Source: Vibrio sp. 10N.261.55.A7
Lineage (GTDB): Bacteria > Pseudomonadota > Gammaproteobacteria > Enterobacterales > Vibrionaceae
Assembly: GCF_002877365.1 (NCBI RefSeq)
Contig: NZ_MCWZ01000277.1
Location: 40,809-104,808, forward strand
DNA length: 64,000 nt
Direction of reading: 5' to 3'
The translations under genes and the position numbers were made by a program. The notes beneath the pieces were generated by a model. It did no database searches. It worked only from the letters and a program-made list of their open reading frames with translations, and was not told the origin of the DNA. This document shows positions 1-9,419 of the stretch, piece after piece; position 1 is the first letter of the stretch, and each line of letters begins with the position of its first letter.

Positions 1-2405
1 ACCGCGCCAGTGTCCCAAAGGTTCGTACAAGTACCACCACCCGTTGTATGCTTCAGTACTACGACATCAACAGCAGCATCAGTGCTCAATTGACCATCAC
101 TGACCGTTACGCTAAAGCCTAACGTAGTATCTTGCGTATATTCACCCGCCACAAAGCTTACTGTCGCGCCTTGGATTGTTGCACCAATCGAGGCTGGAAC
201 ATTCCATGTGTATGTGAGCACGTCACCTTCAGCATCGGTAGACCCTGACGCGTCAACGACTACGATGTCACCAGCACTGACTTGTGAAGGTGCGGAAATA
301 GTCGCGACAGGTGCAGAGTTAACCGGCCCAGTATCCACAGGACTCACTGTGACTTTGATCGTGTCAGTTGCCGTCGCGGCTTCATTATCCGTCACTGTCA
401 ACTCAAAGGTTAAGACTTCAGTCTGAGCGACCTCAGAAACATCAAAAGTAGCGACCGCAGTGTTGTCCCCTTGCAGTACCACTGCCGTACCTGATGTTTG
501 TTGCCATTGATGGGTAACAATTGTTCCATCGCTATCCGTCGACGCTGAGCCATCAAGTGTTACTGACGCTGACCCTACAACGGCAATATCCGCTCCTGCT
601 TGTGCAATAGGCTTCTTGTTAACAGGCTCAGTTGTTCCACCCGCTAAACCTTCGTGCATCGCGTTTAAGATATCGCCATTATCCGCATCGATTTCCCACG
701 AGAATAGACCCGCTAGCCCAAGGCTTCGAGCGTAAGCACCTTTTGCTTTGACAGAACGATCATCATCAAAGCTGATCAGTTGCCCCGTCGTCGGGTTCCA
801 TACCCACGCCGCTTCCGCTTGAGCATCATAACCATACTCAAAACCATTAACACCGGTATTATTTGCACCTAGCATGTACGTTTTAACGCCTTTATAGTCG
901 ATGACGCCATCTTCCCACACACCCTGTGCTGTTGAGCCTTTCAGTTTACCGTTACCAACGCCCGTCATTGGGTCGGTTGGATCCGATAACGTATCAGGCG
1001 TCACACCTTCCCAGCCTCGGCCATACATTGCCGTACCTAACACTAACTTGTTCGCGGGCACGCCCTGCGCTAGCAGCAGTTGAATACCATTGTCAGCGGT
1101 ATAAGCGGGACCTTTATATGCTTCACCTGTTTCATCAACACCAGAGCCATCACATTGACCAGGGCGCATGAAGCTGCCACAGTTCAACGCAGTTTGGTGA
1201 CCCAGTACGTTGTTCCAACCACCATAAAAGTCGTACGTCATGGCAAAGATGTAATCCATGTATTGAACAGCGTCTGCATAGTTCACATCTTCAATTTTGT
1301 CATAACCCACACCGATTGCAGAAGTCAGTTCGTAGGTACGACCATTTGTCGCTTCAAGCTCATCAAGCATGGCTCGTAGTTCTTGCATTAAAGCAACATA
1401 CGCTGGGCCATCATTCACTGGGTCACCTAAATCTGCTGCTGCACCGCCGCCCCCAGGGAATTCCCAATCAATATCCACACCATCATAGAATTTCCATGTT
1501 TGTAGGAATCGTTTAACCGATGCAACAAACGTATCTCGATTCGCTTTAGTGGTGAAATCGAAGAAAGGGTCAGAGAGTGTCCAACCACCAATAGAAGGAA
1601 TGATTTTAAGGTCTGGATTACGCTGTTTAAGCGCCATCATCATTGCGTAGTTGCCTTTAATTGGCGTGCTGTATTCATGGCCAGCCTGAGTGAAACTCTT
1701 TTGGAACGCCGCCCAAGGGTCATGAATGACTACTTCATAATCATTGACTCCCTGACACGCCGTCATAAGCGCGTTATAGCTGTTACCACCCACTGATTTC
1801 ACTGACTCGTTCGGCCCACAAACCGGAATAAACCCGTAAAGAATATGCGTTAGATTATCCGCAGGAAGGTTATCAACCGTATAGTCACGGCCATAGATTC
1901 CCCATTCTACAAAATAGGTACCTACGACGGTATTTGGGTCAGTGTTGTACGTTTTATTGTTTGAATCTATGTTCATTGCAAGAGGGGCAAGGTGAGAACC
2001 ATCAGTGTCTGCAATCGTTATTTCCGACGGAGCACTTTTACTACAGCCAGTCGCATCACACGCCTCTACTTCCATCTGAAATAAACCACCAGAAGGGTAG
2101 GTAAAACTCGCTGCTGTTTGACCACCACTGATTGGGCCCGTCGCGACTTCTACTCCATCAAAGTAGATCTTGTAAGTATCACCAGTTTCACCACTCCACT
2201 GATTAAACTGGATCGTAATTTTAGCTTCATCATGGTACGTCACCATTTGGTTATAGCCAGACGTTGTTTCCATAGCCAGTTCAATTTTTGAAAATTGAAG
2301 GTTATTTGATCCATACACATCGATACTTGGTGCTGTTGGCGCTGCTATTGCTAGACCAGAAAGGCCCATAGCAACGCTCGCTGCGCACATGGTTAGTCGA
2401 TTCAT
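1..2405 (-). CDS. chiA: Secreted GH18 chitinase A, 3' end cut by window edge
   Basis: Endo-acting chitinase secreted to degrade chitin to oligosaccharides. I translated the minus strand from ATG 2405; the frame stays open to base 1, so about 801 codons are present. Residues 1-22 are a signal peptide ending AIAA. A chitinase-A N-terminal beta domain follows (about 23-130), then the GH18 barrel with the DxxDxDxE signature (DGVDIDWE), whose glutamate falls at residue 315. This is the numbering of the V. harveyi enzyme. The barrel ends near residue 590 (LFSWEIDADNGD). Two PKD/Ig-like repeats follow (about 598-780), and then the start of a small C-terminal chitin-binding domain (CTNLWD). Family members are about 850 residues, so roughly 50 residues lie outside the window. 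A Shine-Dalgarno-like AAGGAATG precedes the start. Identification is from family knowledge and is firm. Confidence 0.95.
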   Translation of the reverse strand, partial: MNRLTMCAASVAMGLSGLAIAAPTAPSIDVYGSNNLQFSKIELAMETTSGYNQMVTYHDEAKITIQFNQWSGETGDTYKIYFDGVEVATGPISGGQTAASFTYPSGGLFQMEVEACDATGCSKSAPSEITIADTDGSHLAPLAMNIDSNNKTYNTDPNTVVGTYFVEWGIYGRDYTVDNLPADNLTHILYGFIPVCGPNESVKSVGGNSYNALMTACQGVNDYEVVIHDPWAAFQKSFTQAGHEYSTPIKGNYAMMMALKQRNPDLKIIPSIGGWTLSDPFFDFTTKANRDTFVASVKRFLQTWKFYDGVDIDWEFPGGGGAAADLGDPVNDGPAYVALMQELRAMLDELEATNGRTYELTSAIGVGYDKIEDVNYADAVQYMDYIFAMTYDFYGGWNNVLGHQTALNCGSFMRPGQCDGSGVDETGEAYKGPAYTADNGIQLLLAQGVPANKLVLGTAMYGRGWEGVTPDTLSDPTDPMTGVGNGKLKGSTAQGVWEDGVIDYKGVKTYMLGANNTGVNGFEYGYDAQAEAAWVWNPTTGQLISFDDDRSVKAKGAYARSLGLAGLFSWEIDADNGDILNAMHEGLAGGTTEPVNKKPIAQAGADIAVVGSASVTLDGSASTDSDGTIVTHQWQQTSGTAVVLQGDNTAVATFDVSEVAQTEVLTFELTVTDNEAATATDTIKVTVSPVDTGPVNSAPVATISAPSQVSAGDIVVVDASGSTDAEGDVLTYTWNVPASIGATIQGATVSFVAGEYTQDTTLGFSVTVSDGQLSTDAAVDVVVLKHTTGGGTCTNLWDTGA

Positions 2406-2931
2406 ATCTTTATCATTCCTTGAATGTTTCTAAAAGGTTTCGGCATCGCCTCTATATTTAGGCTTAATTATCTATGCCTCATTGTCTGTCCTTATAAATA
2501 GGTTCATAAGCACATCCCCTTTAGTATTCGAGAAACTTAATTATTAGGGCAAAAAAATAAATTCACTTTCGAGGCATGAGTGATAAATAGACAATTGTTA
2601 TCACCTTGTTGCACGTCAAAAGCAACGCTGAGTCAATAAATTGAAAAATTGACACTACAAAGTGGAAAAACTAAAGCTAATGGTATAGCGACAGTGTAAG
2701 TCTCTATTTTTTAAACATAAATTAGATTTATATGAACTAAGATCACAGAGATATTGCAAATTGAAGAGCGATCTACAGTTGAACGTTGTCTAGAAAAATC
2801 GATACGTTAGGGACTTTAAAAGTGATGCGAACGAAGAAGTGAGATTGAGAGAATCGTATCCCCAGAGAACGAACGTTAGAGGAACCGTTTTGGATAACCC
2901 GTACCATTAAGATACGGGTTCGAGTCAGCAA
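2406..2931. other. Intergenic region upstream of chiA and downstream of tnaA
   Basis: A 526-base A+T-rich spacer. It must hold the chitinase promoter, which reads leftward, but I see no convincing -35/-10 pair. At 2896-2903 and 2913-2920 there is a perfect 8-bp inverted repeat (AACCCGTA/TACGGGTT, 9-nt loop) just after the tnaA stop codon. It lacks a clear U tract, so it is at best a weak terminator for tnaA. No coding potential was found. Confidence 0.5.
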
Positions 2932-4329
2932 TCAACGGGAAACAAACTTCGCCGTAAAGTGACGTAATACAGGTGGCTCATAGTCAAAATCCAGCCCCTT
3001 TAGTTGCGACGCGTGTTTGGCCAGCTCAATGATCGCATCAGCGATATAATCCATATGGTCATTAGTGTAAACCCTTCTAGGAATCGTCAGTCTCATTAGC
3101 TCAAGTTCTGCAGGCTTTTGCACTCCGGTTTCAGGGTCTCGGCCAAGCAATAGTGAGCCAATCTCCACCGCTCGTATCCCTGCCTCTAAGTAAAGTGCAT
3201 TACACAGAACCTGTGCTGGGAACTGCTCTGGTGGGATATGAGGAACGATCTTAGCTGCGTCAACAAAAACAGCGTGCCCACCGGTCGGATATTGAATGGG
3301 AATTCCTGCCTCTTTCAGGCGCTCACCCAAGTACGCCACTTGGCTGATGCGGTAATGCAGATAATCTTCATCCGCACCTTCGTGCATGCCTCGAGCCAGT
3401 GCTTCCATATCTCGACCGGCCATCCCCCCATAAGTGACAAAACCTTCCATCGGCACACAGCGCGTGCGCACCGCTTGAAACAACTCTTCATGATCACGTA
3501 TGCAGCACAGGCCACCAATATTCACTAAAGGATCTTTTTTCGCCGACATCGTCAGCATGTCGCCATGTTGATACATCTCCCGAATAATGTCTAAGATGCT
3601 TGCGTCTTGATAGCCCTCCTCTCTCTGCTTGATAAAGTAAGCATTTTCACAATACCTGGCAGAATCAATGACGACAGGAATGTCATGCTTGCTCGCCATC
3701 TCATAGACAGCACGCATATTCTCCATGGAAACAGGTTGACCGCCGGAACTATTACAAGTCACTGTCGTGATGATCGCACAGATATTATTTGAGCCATATT
3801 CTTCTATCGTTTCTTGAAGACGAGTGAGATCAAAGTTCCCTTTCCAATCATAAGCGGTTGTTGTATCAAACGCTTCTTGAGTAAGTACATTGATGGCTTT
3901 ACCGCCATTTAGCTCAATGTGACCCGCTGTCGTATCAAAATGATAATTGGAAATAAATACCGGGTTATCGCCTCCGCGAACCTGACGCATCCTTTCAATC
4001 AAGGCTGGGAACAAAATTTGCTCAGCACCTCTTCCTTGGTGAGCGGGCACGGTCAGTTTGTAGCCAAAAAAGTGCTCTACCGCTTCGCATAGGTGGTAAT
4101 AGTTTCGGCTTCCGGCATAAGACTCATCGCCCATCATCAGACCTGCCCACTGATTATCACTCATCGCCCCCGTACCTGAGTCGGTTAATAAATCGATATA
4201 GACATCATCACTTCGAAGTAAGAATGGGTTTAGCCCCGCCTCTTTCAATGCGACGGTTCTGTCTTCAAGCGTGGTCATTTTAATTGGTTCCACCATTTTG
4301 ATGCGGAATGGCTCTGGAATTCGTTTCAT
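2932..4329 (-). CDS. tnaA: Tryptophanase, Proteus vulgaris type
   Basis: PLP-dependent beta-eliminating lyase converting tryptophan to indole, pyruvate and ammonia; cytoplasmic tetramer. About 465 residues, the family's usual length. The start is taken at ATG 4329, eight codons into the longest frame, because AGGAT lies just upstream and the N-terminus ([14 protein letters not shown]) then aligns with P. vulgaris tryptophanase. Recognisable blocks are [24 protein letters not shown], the PLP lysine in MSAKKDPL (264-265), GGHAVFVDA and [20 protein letters not shown]. From memory the sequence resembles the P. vulgaris enzyme far more than the E. coli or V. cholerae TnaA. Tyrosine phenol-lyase is the main alternative. 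The phrase [13 protein letters not shown] and the WYNID leader upstream both favour tryptophanase. No tnaB permease gene follows. Confidence 0.9.
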   Translation of the reverse strand: MKRIPEPFRIKMVEPIKMTTLEDRTVALKEAGLNPFLLRSDDVYIDLLTDSGTGAMSDNQWAGLMMGDESYAGSRNYYHLCEAVEHFFGYKLTVPAHQGRGAEQILFPALIERMRQVRGGDNPVFISNYHFDTTAGHIELNGGKAINVLTQEAFDTTTAYDWKGNFDLTRLQETIEEYGSNNICAIITTVTCNSSGGQPVSMENMRAVYEMASKHDIPVVIDSARYCENAYFIKQREEGYQDASILDIIREMYQHGDMLTMSAKKDPLVNIGGLCCIRDHEELFQAVRTRCVPMEGFVTYGGMAGRDMEALARGMHEGADEDYLHYRISQVAYLGERLKEAGIPIQYPTGGHAVFVDAAKIVPHIPPEQFPAQVLCNALYLEAGIRAVEIGSLLLGRDPETGVQKPAELELMRLTIPRRVYTNDHMDYIADAIIELAKHASQLKGLDFDYEPPVLRHFTAKFVSR

Positions 4330-4511
4330 TTGCGTATCCTTTCTATCCATCAAGACAACGTGTGTAAACGCCGTACATTTCCCAACTAGCAGAGCGCAAA
4401 TATGAATGAGGCTACGCTGAGCATGTGGAACGTGGTCTTAACGGTTTTTTAGTTGAATAATTTGAGTTGTACTAAAAATCTGGTGCATTAAAGACCAGTA
4501 GAAAGGGGCGA
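4330..4511 (-). promoter_or_regulatory. tna leader spacer with boxA-like site
   Basis: The 182 nt between the tnaC stop and the tnaA start, on the minus strand. Directly after the tnaC UGA comes the boxA-like run CGCCCCTTTC (about 4501-4510), then a T-rich, poorly structured stretch. In E. coli the equivalent spacer carries boxA, rut and Rho-pausing sites and is of similar length. The functional reading is by analogy. Confidence 0.5.
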
Positions 4512-4604
4512 TCAGATTTGTTTATTAAGAAGGGACAAGCAGTAGTCAATATTGTACCAAGGCGACAACACTAACATGTTGTCGAGCTGAACAAATTGGC
4601 TCAT
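4512..4604 (-). CDS. tnaC: Tryptophanase leader peptide TnaC (30 aa)
   Basis: Short reading frame on the minus strand: ATG at 4604, TGA at 4512-4514, preceded by GGAG (4613-4616) at 8-nt spacing. The peptide reads MSQFVQLDNMLVLSPWYNID followed by YCLSLLNKQI. W16 and D20 reproduce the W-x-x-x-D (WFNID) core by which TnaC stalls the ribosome when free tryptophan is high, relieving Rho termination before tnaA. The position and the following boxA-like sequence also match known tna operons. It is odd that the proline equivalent to E. coli Pro24, normally in the P site at stalling, is absent; the matching position (residue 28) is lysine. Too short for routine gene calling. Confidence 0.8.
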   Translation of the reverse strand: MSQFVQLDNMLVLSPWYNIDYCLSLLNKQI

Positions 4605-4830
4605 GGCGCTATCTCCATAATATCGAATGATAGTTAACTATAGTCCATCCGCTAGGTGAATATCTGTGATGCTTGGCTCAAAGCAAAATCAAATAATAAA
4701 AGTAGAACGACACGCCGAAACATTAACAAATGATGAAATTTGCATACTTATCACAAAGCTCTATTGCGTTTATCGACTTTACTAGGCAGTCTCTGTGAGT
4801 GAATTTTATGTTTCAAGTTAGGATAAACTG

Positions 4831-5469
4831 ATGAATCTAATAAAAACCCTTTCTTGTACCTGTGCCTTAGTACTTAGCCAAGCAGCGTTGGCGGATGTCA
4901 CAATTCAGGTTCCAGATACTATTGACTTACTCGTGGCAAATGGGGAAACACCAGAACTCTCTGGAGGCTTTTTCTCATCAGGTAAAACCTTAACGCTCCC
5001 AGATGGCGTCAACCAAATTGCCTTTCGCTATACGGTTAATTTCGACAAAAGCAACGATCGTATTACAGTTGAAAGCGATACTGTGATTGCTAAATTCAAT
5101 GCACAAGATAAAGAGCTTACCTTCAATGTGCCACGCTATCGAAATGAACGTGAAGCAAAATCTCAAATCAAAGCACTAGATTGGACGCTGGTTGATAAAT
5201 CGGGTCAAGCCGTCGAAATGCTAGAAGACAAGTTAATGAAAGAAGGCATGCAGATAGGCCGAGACTACCAACGCGAAGTTGAAGACTACAATCGCGCCGG
5301 TGGAATTGCTGCTGTAGCAGTCGCTGGCGCAGTTATGCCCGTCACCCTACCCGCACAATTGCCAGAATCATCAGCATCTTCAGATACAGCAGAAGAAATG
5401 CTGCATTTTTGGTATGACAAGGCAGACGAAGAAACAAAAGCCCGCTTTAAAGCTCATATCAATCAATAA
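4831..5469 (+). CDS. UPF0319 (DUF2057/YccT-like) secreted protein
   Basis: A 212-residue protein with an N-terminal signal peptide (about 1-21, cleavage after ALA) and no further membrane segment, so probably periplasmic. The opening VTIQVPDTIDLLVANG and the block TLTLPDGVNQIAFRY are the hallmark of the UPF0319/DUF2057 family, which is common in Vibrio and related to E. coli YccT (CsgI), reported to affect curli assembly. The C-terminal half is acidic and probably helical. The start ATG follows AGGA at about 8 nt. It stands alone, divergent from the tna leader, with which it shares a 226-bp promoter region. The function in Vibrio is not known. Confidence 0.8.
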   Translation: MNLIKTLSCTCALVLSQAALADVTIQVPDTIDLLVANGETPELSGGFFSSGKTLTLPDGVNQIAFRYTVNFDKSNDRITVESDTVIAKFNAQDKELTFNVPRYRNEREAKSQIKALDWTLVDKSGQAVEMLEDKLMKEGMQIGRDYQREVEDYNRAGGIAAVAVAGAVMPVTLPAQLPESSASSDTAEEMLHFWYDKADEETKARFKAHINQ

Positions 5470-5502
5470 TCACGACCACACACTGGTTAGAAAATTGACA
5501 CT

Positions 5503-5549
5503 CAGCGATGTTGCTTCAGGCTTGAAATGCTTGGCTATCAGCATCGCTG
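5503..5549 (+). terminator. Hairpin after the UPF0319 gene
   Basis: Perfect 8-bp inverted repeat CAGCGATG/CATCGCTG with a 31-nt loop, 33 nt past the stop codon. No strong T run follows, so intrinsic termination is uncertain. Confidence 0.3.
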
Positions 5550-5660
5550 CACTCTAATCTCGCATTTCTTCTTTTCCCCTGTAGCCACTCTGACTAGAGT
5601 CTGCTAGCGTATTTCTACTTACTGCTTCATTTTGTTCTTTCACTAAAACGTGGTGTTTCT

Positions 5661-6200
5661 GTGTTTAGTTACCCTATTGATAACGAACTAAAAATCGCAT
5701 TGGTTCAAGAGTCTTTCGCCCCCCTCTATGCCGATCTTGTCTTTGACCAAAAAGACTATTTATCTCGCTGGCTTGCTTGGCCTAAGCATTGCCATTCAGA
5801 ACAAGATTTCTGTCTATTTGTTCAACGATCACTTCACGACTATGCGGATGGAAAGTCGATGACTTGCGCGATCATCTACCACGATGAACTTGTTGGAAAC
5901 TGCAGCTTTAACAGTATCGATCACGATCTTAAGAAAGTGGAAGTGGGGTATTGGCTATCTCAGTCCAAACAAGGGAAAGGCATCGTTACACGAGTCGTCA
6001 ACAAACTTATTCAGATTGCTTTCGATGATCTCGATATGAATAAAGTCGAATTATCAGCTGCAACAGAAAATAAACCAAGTCGCGCAGTGGCAGAAAGAGT
6101 GGGAATGAAGTTTGAAGGAGTCATCACCAATAGAGAAAACATCGAAGGGCGAATTCTAGATCACGCTATTTATGGTATTCACCGCAACAACGGAAAGTAG
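5661..6200 (+). CDS. GNAT N-acetyltransferase, RimJ/RimL type
   Basis: A 179-residue cytosolic acetyltransferase of the ribosomal-protein-serine N-acetyltransferase (RimL/YdaF) group. Visible features are the RW tail of helix 2 (SRWLAWPKHCHS), beta strands ending in VEVGYWLSQSKQGKGIVTRVV, which contains the acetyl-CoA pyrophosphate loop Q/R-x-x-G-x-G/A (QGKG), and NKPSRAVAERVGMKFEG, the conserved N-x-x-S-x-x-V/A motif near the C-terminus. The only in-frame upstream start is GTG 5661, with a weak ribosome site. The acetylated substrate cannot be told from sequence. It is a single gene, with a terminator for the opposite strand following. Confidence 0.8.
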   Translation: MFSYPIDNELKIALVQESFAPLYADLVFDQKDYLSRWLAWPKHCHSEQDFCLFVQRSLHDYADGKSMTCAIIYHDELVGNCSFNSIDHDLKKVEVGYWLSQSKQGKGIVTRVVNKLIQIAFDDLDMNKVELSAATENKPSRAVAERVGMKFEGVITNRENIEGRILDHAIYGIHRNNGK

Positions 6201-6308
6201 ATAGTCACGACTCGGTGATCGATATGCCAAAGTCATGCTTAAACCACATGTCATTGTATTCACTCATTTTTGAACACTTAAAACGCTCAACTCAAACGTA
6301 TCAAACGT

Positions 6309-6331
6309 AAAAAAGGCCGCCAATGGCGACC
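6309..6331 (-). terminator. Intrinsic terminator of the cold-shock gene
   Basis: On the minus strand GGTCGCC-ATT-GGCGGCC is followed by TTTTTT (plus-strand stem 6315-6321/6325-6331, A tract 6309-6314). One G-T pair in the 7-bp stem. Textbook shape, 35 nt after the csp stop. Confidence 0.9.
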
Positions 6332-6366
6332 TTCTACAAATATTTCAGCTTACTAGTAGCGTCTAA

Positions 6367-6579
6367 TTAAATAGCGACAACGTTGCTAGCTTGAAGACCT
6401 TTTTGGCCTTGCTCTACTTCGAAAGATACTTTTTGACCTTCGTTTAGAGTCTTAAAGCCCTCAGAAGCGATTGCACGGAAATGTACGAATACGTCTGCGC
6501 CACCGTTATCTTGAGTTAGGAAACCAAAACCTTTAGTTTCGTTGAACCATTTAACAGTACCAGTAATTGAGTTAGACAT
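6367..6579 (-). CDS. Cold-shock protein, CspA family
   Basis: A 70-residue single cold-shock domain that binds single-stranded RNA/DNA and melts mRNA structure. RNP1 is KGFGFL (16-21) and RNP2 is VFVHF (30-34); [11 protein letters not shown] and [15 protein letters not shown] are canonical. The start ATG follows AGGGAC. The roughly 200-nt A+T-rich upstream stretch before the next gene's terminator could hold the long 5' leader typical of cold-inducible csp genes, but I cannot define a promoter. Vibrios carry several csp paralogs, so no specific symbol is assigned. Confidence 0.93.
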   Translation of the reverse strand: MSNSITGTVKWFNETKGFGFLTQDNGGADVFVHFRAIASEGFKTLNEGQKVSFEVEQGQKGLQASNVVAI

Positions 6580-6881
6580 TTTATGTCCCTTGTTTATTTA
6601 AATTAATGAAAAGTTTACTATCAACACGAATGTTAATGAGTTGAATTATATTATGTTAAGCCTAAATAAAAGGGAAACGCCTATCTACAAAACTGAGGTT
6701 TAATAGTAGAAATTTTACTTGTACTTGATGCTGCATTTCATAACTCTCTGAATAACTGCGGCATATAATAATGATTGTTCATTTTTTGTACAGCAATTTT
6801 TAACAAAAAAAAGAAAGAATCTTCCCCCAACACTTGAGAAGATTCTGCCCATTGAATGAAAACTAGTTAGAGCTAAACAAC
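6580..6881. other. Spacer with csp upstream region and transporter terminator
   Basis: 302 bases without a gene. The part near 6580-6780 is the A+T-rich upstream region of the leftward cold-shock gene. The part at 6804-6846 is the terminator of the leftward transporter gene. No open reading frame of note. Confidence 0.5.
6804..6846 (-). terminator. Intrinsic terminator of the DASS transporter gene
   Basis: Perfect 9-bp inverted repeat AGAATCTTC/GAAGATTCT (6816-6824/6838-6846), followed on the minus strand by TTTCTTTTTTTT. Confidence 0.88.
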
Positions 6882-8270
6882 TTACGCCCAAAACAACATA
6901 GCAATAATGGTTAGTGCACCAATACAGACAATATTCAAAATAATACCCACACGCATCATTTCATTTTGTTTGATATGCCCGGAACCAAACACTATTGCGT
7001 TTGGAGGCGTGGCGACTGGCAACATAAAGGCACATGACGCGGCGACAGCAATCAATACGGATAAAATCACAGGGGACATACCAAACGCTTCAGCGACCGT
7101 TGCAAAAACAGGGATCAGCAGCGCTGCACTCGCAGTGTTACTCGCAAATTCTGTCAAGAACACCACAAAGGCGGCGACAATCAGAACAATCAGTACAATC
7201 CCAAGTTGAGAAATCAGCTCACTGAGTTCATTCGCAAGAAACACGCTTGTTCCCGTCGCCTTTAAAACGTTACTTAAACAAATACCACCACCGAAAAGCA
7301 GCAATACGCCCCAATCAGCTGTTTTTTCAACATCCTTCCAATGAACGACTCGTGCAAAGTTCACCATGACAATCGCACCGAGTGCTACGATGGTATCGAA
7401 TTTGGCGTAACCACCGATCATTGCGTTGATTGGCTTGCTAAAGATCCAAAGCAGTACCGTGGTAGCAAATATAGCCAACGTGACAACCTTACCCTTATCC
7501 CACTCGACAGCTTGGCGATTGAGCTCAAATTCACCCTGTAAATCAGGCTTCACAACAAAATACAAAACAAGGATCACCAGGGGTAGCAAGATCATTGCAG
7601 CAGGTAGACCAAAAGCCATCCATTCAGTAAACGTTAAGCCGACTTCCACAGCAGCAATGGCATTTGGCGGGCTGCCCACAATGGTAGCGATACCACCAAT
7701 ACTCGCACTGTAGGCAATACCGAGTAAGACAAACACGTACGTCTTATGCCCTGATTCTGAATTCACTTTACTAAGCACACCAAGAACGAGCGGTAGCATC
7801 ATAGCTGCCGTTGCAGTATTGCTTATCCACATGGACAGAGCCGCAGTGACTCCAAACAACATATAGACAGCCACACTCATGCGACCCTTGGCGAGAATTA
7901 AAACTTTGTCAGCAATGACTTTATCTAAGCCTTGCGTATGCATGGCGGCTGCGAGGGCAAATCCTCCAAGAAACAAGAATATGATCGAGTTAGAGAAATT
8001 GTTGAGCGCAGTCTGTGTATCAAAAACGCCGAAGATGACGGCGAGAACGGGCACCAAAATCGCAGTCACTGTGACATGCAACGCTTCAGTCAGCCATAAC
8101 ACTGCGATAAATGTGAGCAGGCTAAGCCCCAAAACCACTTGTGGATCAAAGGGCAGCGTTTTGTACATCAGCAGACAAACAAAGACGTTTGCAATAATAA
8201 TGATGCTATTGCGATTTAAAAACCATTCTCGGGTATTCGTGGGAAGTGGAACACTGTCATTTCTATTCAT
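6882..8270 (-). CDS. Na+-coupled di/tricarboxylate transporter, VcINDY-like (DASS/SLC13)
   Basis: Inner-membrane symporter importing succinate and related C4/C6 carboxylates with sodium. About 462 residues with some eleven hydrophobic segments. The two SNT motifs that form the substrate and Na1/Na2 sites are present: [13 protein letters not shown] in the first half and [13 protein letters not shown] in the second. Both partner loops are present too: [15 protein letters not shown] and [20 protein letters not shown]. Much of the sequence matches V. cholerae VcINDY by eye. The start is set at ATG 8270, which has AAGGA 9 nt upstream; ATG 8279 is the alternative. It is followed by its own terminator, so it is probably monocistronic. 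Confidence 0.93.
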   Translation of the reverse strand: MNRNDSVPLPTNTREWFLNRNSIIIIANVFVCLLMYKTLPFDPQVVLGLSLLTFIAVLWLTEALHVTVTAILVPVLAVIFGVFDTQTALNNFSNSIIFLFLGGFALAAAMHTQGLDKVIADKVLILAKGRMSVAVYMLFGVTAALSMWISNTATAAMMLPLVLGVLSKVNSESGHKTYVFVLLGIAYSASIGGIATIVGSPPNAIAAVEVGLTFTEWMAFGLPAAMILLPLVILVLYFVVKPDLQGEFELNRQAVEWDKGKVVTLAIFATTVLLWIFSKPINAMIGGYAKFDTIVALGAIVMVNFARVVHWKDVEKTADWGVLLLFGGGICLSNVLKATGTSVFLANELSELISQLGIVLIVLIVAAFVVFLTEFASNTASAALLIPVFATVAEAFGMSPVILSVLIAVAASCAFMLPVATPPNAIVFGSGHIKQNEMMRVGIILNIVCIGALTIIAMLFWA

Positions 8271-8457
8271 TGTTATCATTCCTTATAGGAGAAGTTGACA
8301 ACAATAGAGTCACACAAAATTAACGATTCTAATAATTCATACCGCGAAGTTGTTAACCATATCAAATATAAGGTTAATTACATTAACAAGCTGAAATAAT
8401 TAGAGTTTTAAAATATTTCCCACATCACTTTTTCTATACCAATTACCAATAGAACTA

Positions 8458-9315
8458 TCAGTTGGCGCTAACTAACTCATCAAAACTATCCATCACTTGT
8501 TTCGACGCCATGACTCTTCCATGCCCTTGGCCTGTCGTCGTGCGCAATGTGACATTTTCTATCTCATTGAATGCTCGCTGAGACACTGAATAATCGGCAA
8601 ACTTATCATTTTCATCGTGTACGATGATGGTTTGTGCTTCTCTAGCACAGAGCTTTTGATAAGGATTAACGGATTGAATCGGGTAGTGATATTGCTCTTC
8701 AATCTCAGACACGACCGCCTCAAACAAGCGCATCGAATAACCAGAACGGGCAATACTTCCAAAAAGGTTGTCTAGATAATCAAGAACAGGTGCGATGAGA
8801 AGCATTGGGCAGTGTTCAATTTTACGGTGACGACACTCCAGAGAAGAAGCGGTGCCCATGCTATGCGCAATCAAACCAGCAACCTCTTCCTCAAAGCTAT
8901 CAAGTATTGCTTCTAACCCTTCAACAAACACAGGAATATGACCATGGACGCCATCACTTTTTCCATGCGCAGGGTGATCATACGCTAGTGCCGTATAGCC
9001 ACGGCTCGCAATATGTTCCATCAGTGGATAAAACTGACTCGCCGTGCCCGACCAACCGTGACCTAACACCCATATAGGTCCACTGCCGAGTTGATAGGTT
9101 TTTAATTCCCCGCCACTCCATTTGACTTCGCCTTTTGTCAACCCAATGGGTTCACTGTTTTTCGGCTTAGATCGAACTGGCGTGAGCAACAGTTTTCGTG
9201 CCGTTTTCTTCGCATGATTTGGCGCTAATGTGTGGTGCAAGCGAGTAGAAAGATTCAACACGCTTCGTTTAACGCTAAAACGCGCTGATGTATTAAAGTA
9301 AATTTTGTCACTCAT
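8458..9315 (-). CDS. Alpha/beta hydrolase under TetR control
   Basis: A 285-residue cytosolic alpha/beta-hydrolase fold protein. The oxyanion region is VLGHGWSG, the nucleophile elbow is AHSMGTA (serine in HSMG), the acid is in HDENDKFAD and the histidine in GQGHGR, so the triad is complete. The AYDHPAHGKSDG block resembles monoglyceride lipase/lysophospholipase-like members, but the substrate is unknown. AAGGA precedes the ATG. The promoter region carries a palindrome (9344-9361) that also occurs before the neighbouring TetR gene, so the pair is probably a repressor and its target. Confidence 0.82.
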   Translation of the reverse strand: MSDKIYFNTSARFSVKRSVLNLSTRLHHTLAPNHAKKTARKLLLTPVRSKPKNSEPIGLTKGEVKWSGGELKTYQLGSGPIWVLGHGWSGTASQFYPLMEHIASRGYTALAYDHPAHGKSDGVHGHIPVFVEGLEAILDSFEEEVAGLIAHSMGTASSLECRHRKIEHCPMLLIAPVLDYLDNLFGSIARSGYSMRLFEAVVSEIEEQYHYPIQSVNPYQKLCAREAQTIIVHDENDKFADYSVSQRAFNEIENVTLRTTTGQGHGRVMASKQVMDSFDELVSAN

Positions 9316-9343
9316 GATTAATCCTTTATTTTATTTACCAACA

Positions 9344-9361
9344 ATAGTACGACCGTGCTAT
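9344..9361. promoter_or_regulatory. Candidate TetR operator before the hydrolase gene
   Basis: 18-bp imperfect palindrome ATAGTACG-AC-CGTGCTAT, one mismatch pair per arm, 29 bp upstream of the hydrolase start. A degenerate copy lies before the TetR gene at 10044-10061. Confidence 0.55.
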
Positions 9362-9419
9362 TTGTAATTCTAAAAAAGCCAACGGATACATTGTTGGCGT
9401 CGATGTTATTCTTTATGGC

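Noticed and set aside
2896..2920. Strong terminator for tnaA
   Set aside because: The stem is perfect, but no T run follows on the minus strand, so it is only mentioned in the spacer entry.
4729..4765. CRP-like half-site TTATCACA upstream of tnaC and the UPF0319 gene
   Set aside because: Only one half matches (TCACA); the other half does not fit TGTGA at 6-nt spacing on either reading.
6907..8298. Plus-strand open frames opposite the DASS transporter gene
   Set aside because: They lie antisense to a clearly conserved gene and show no recognisable protein features.
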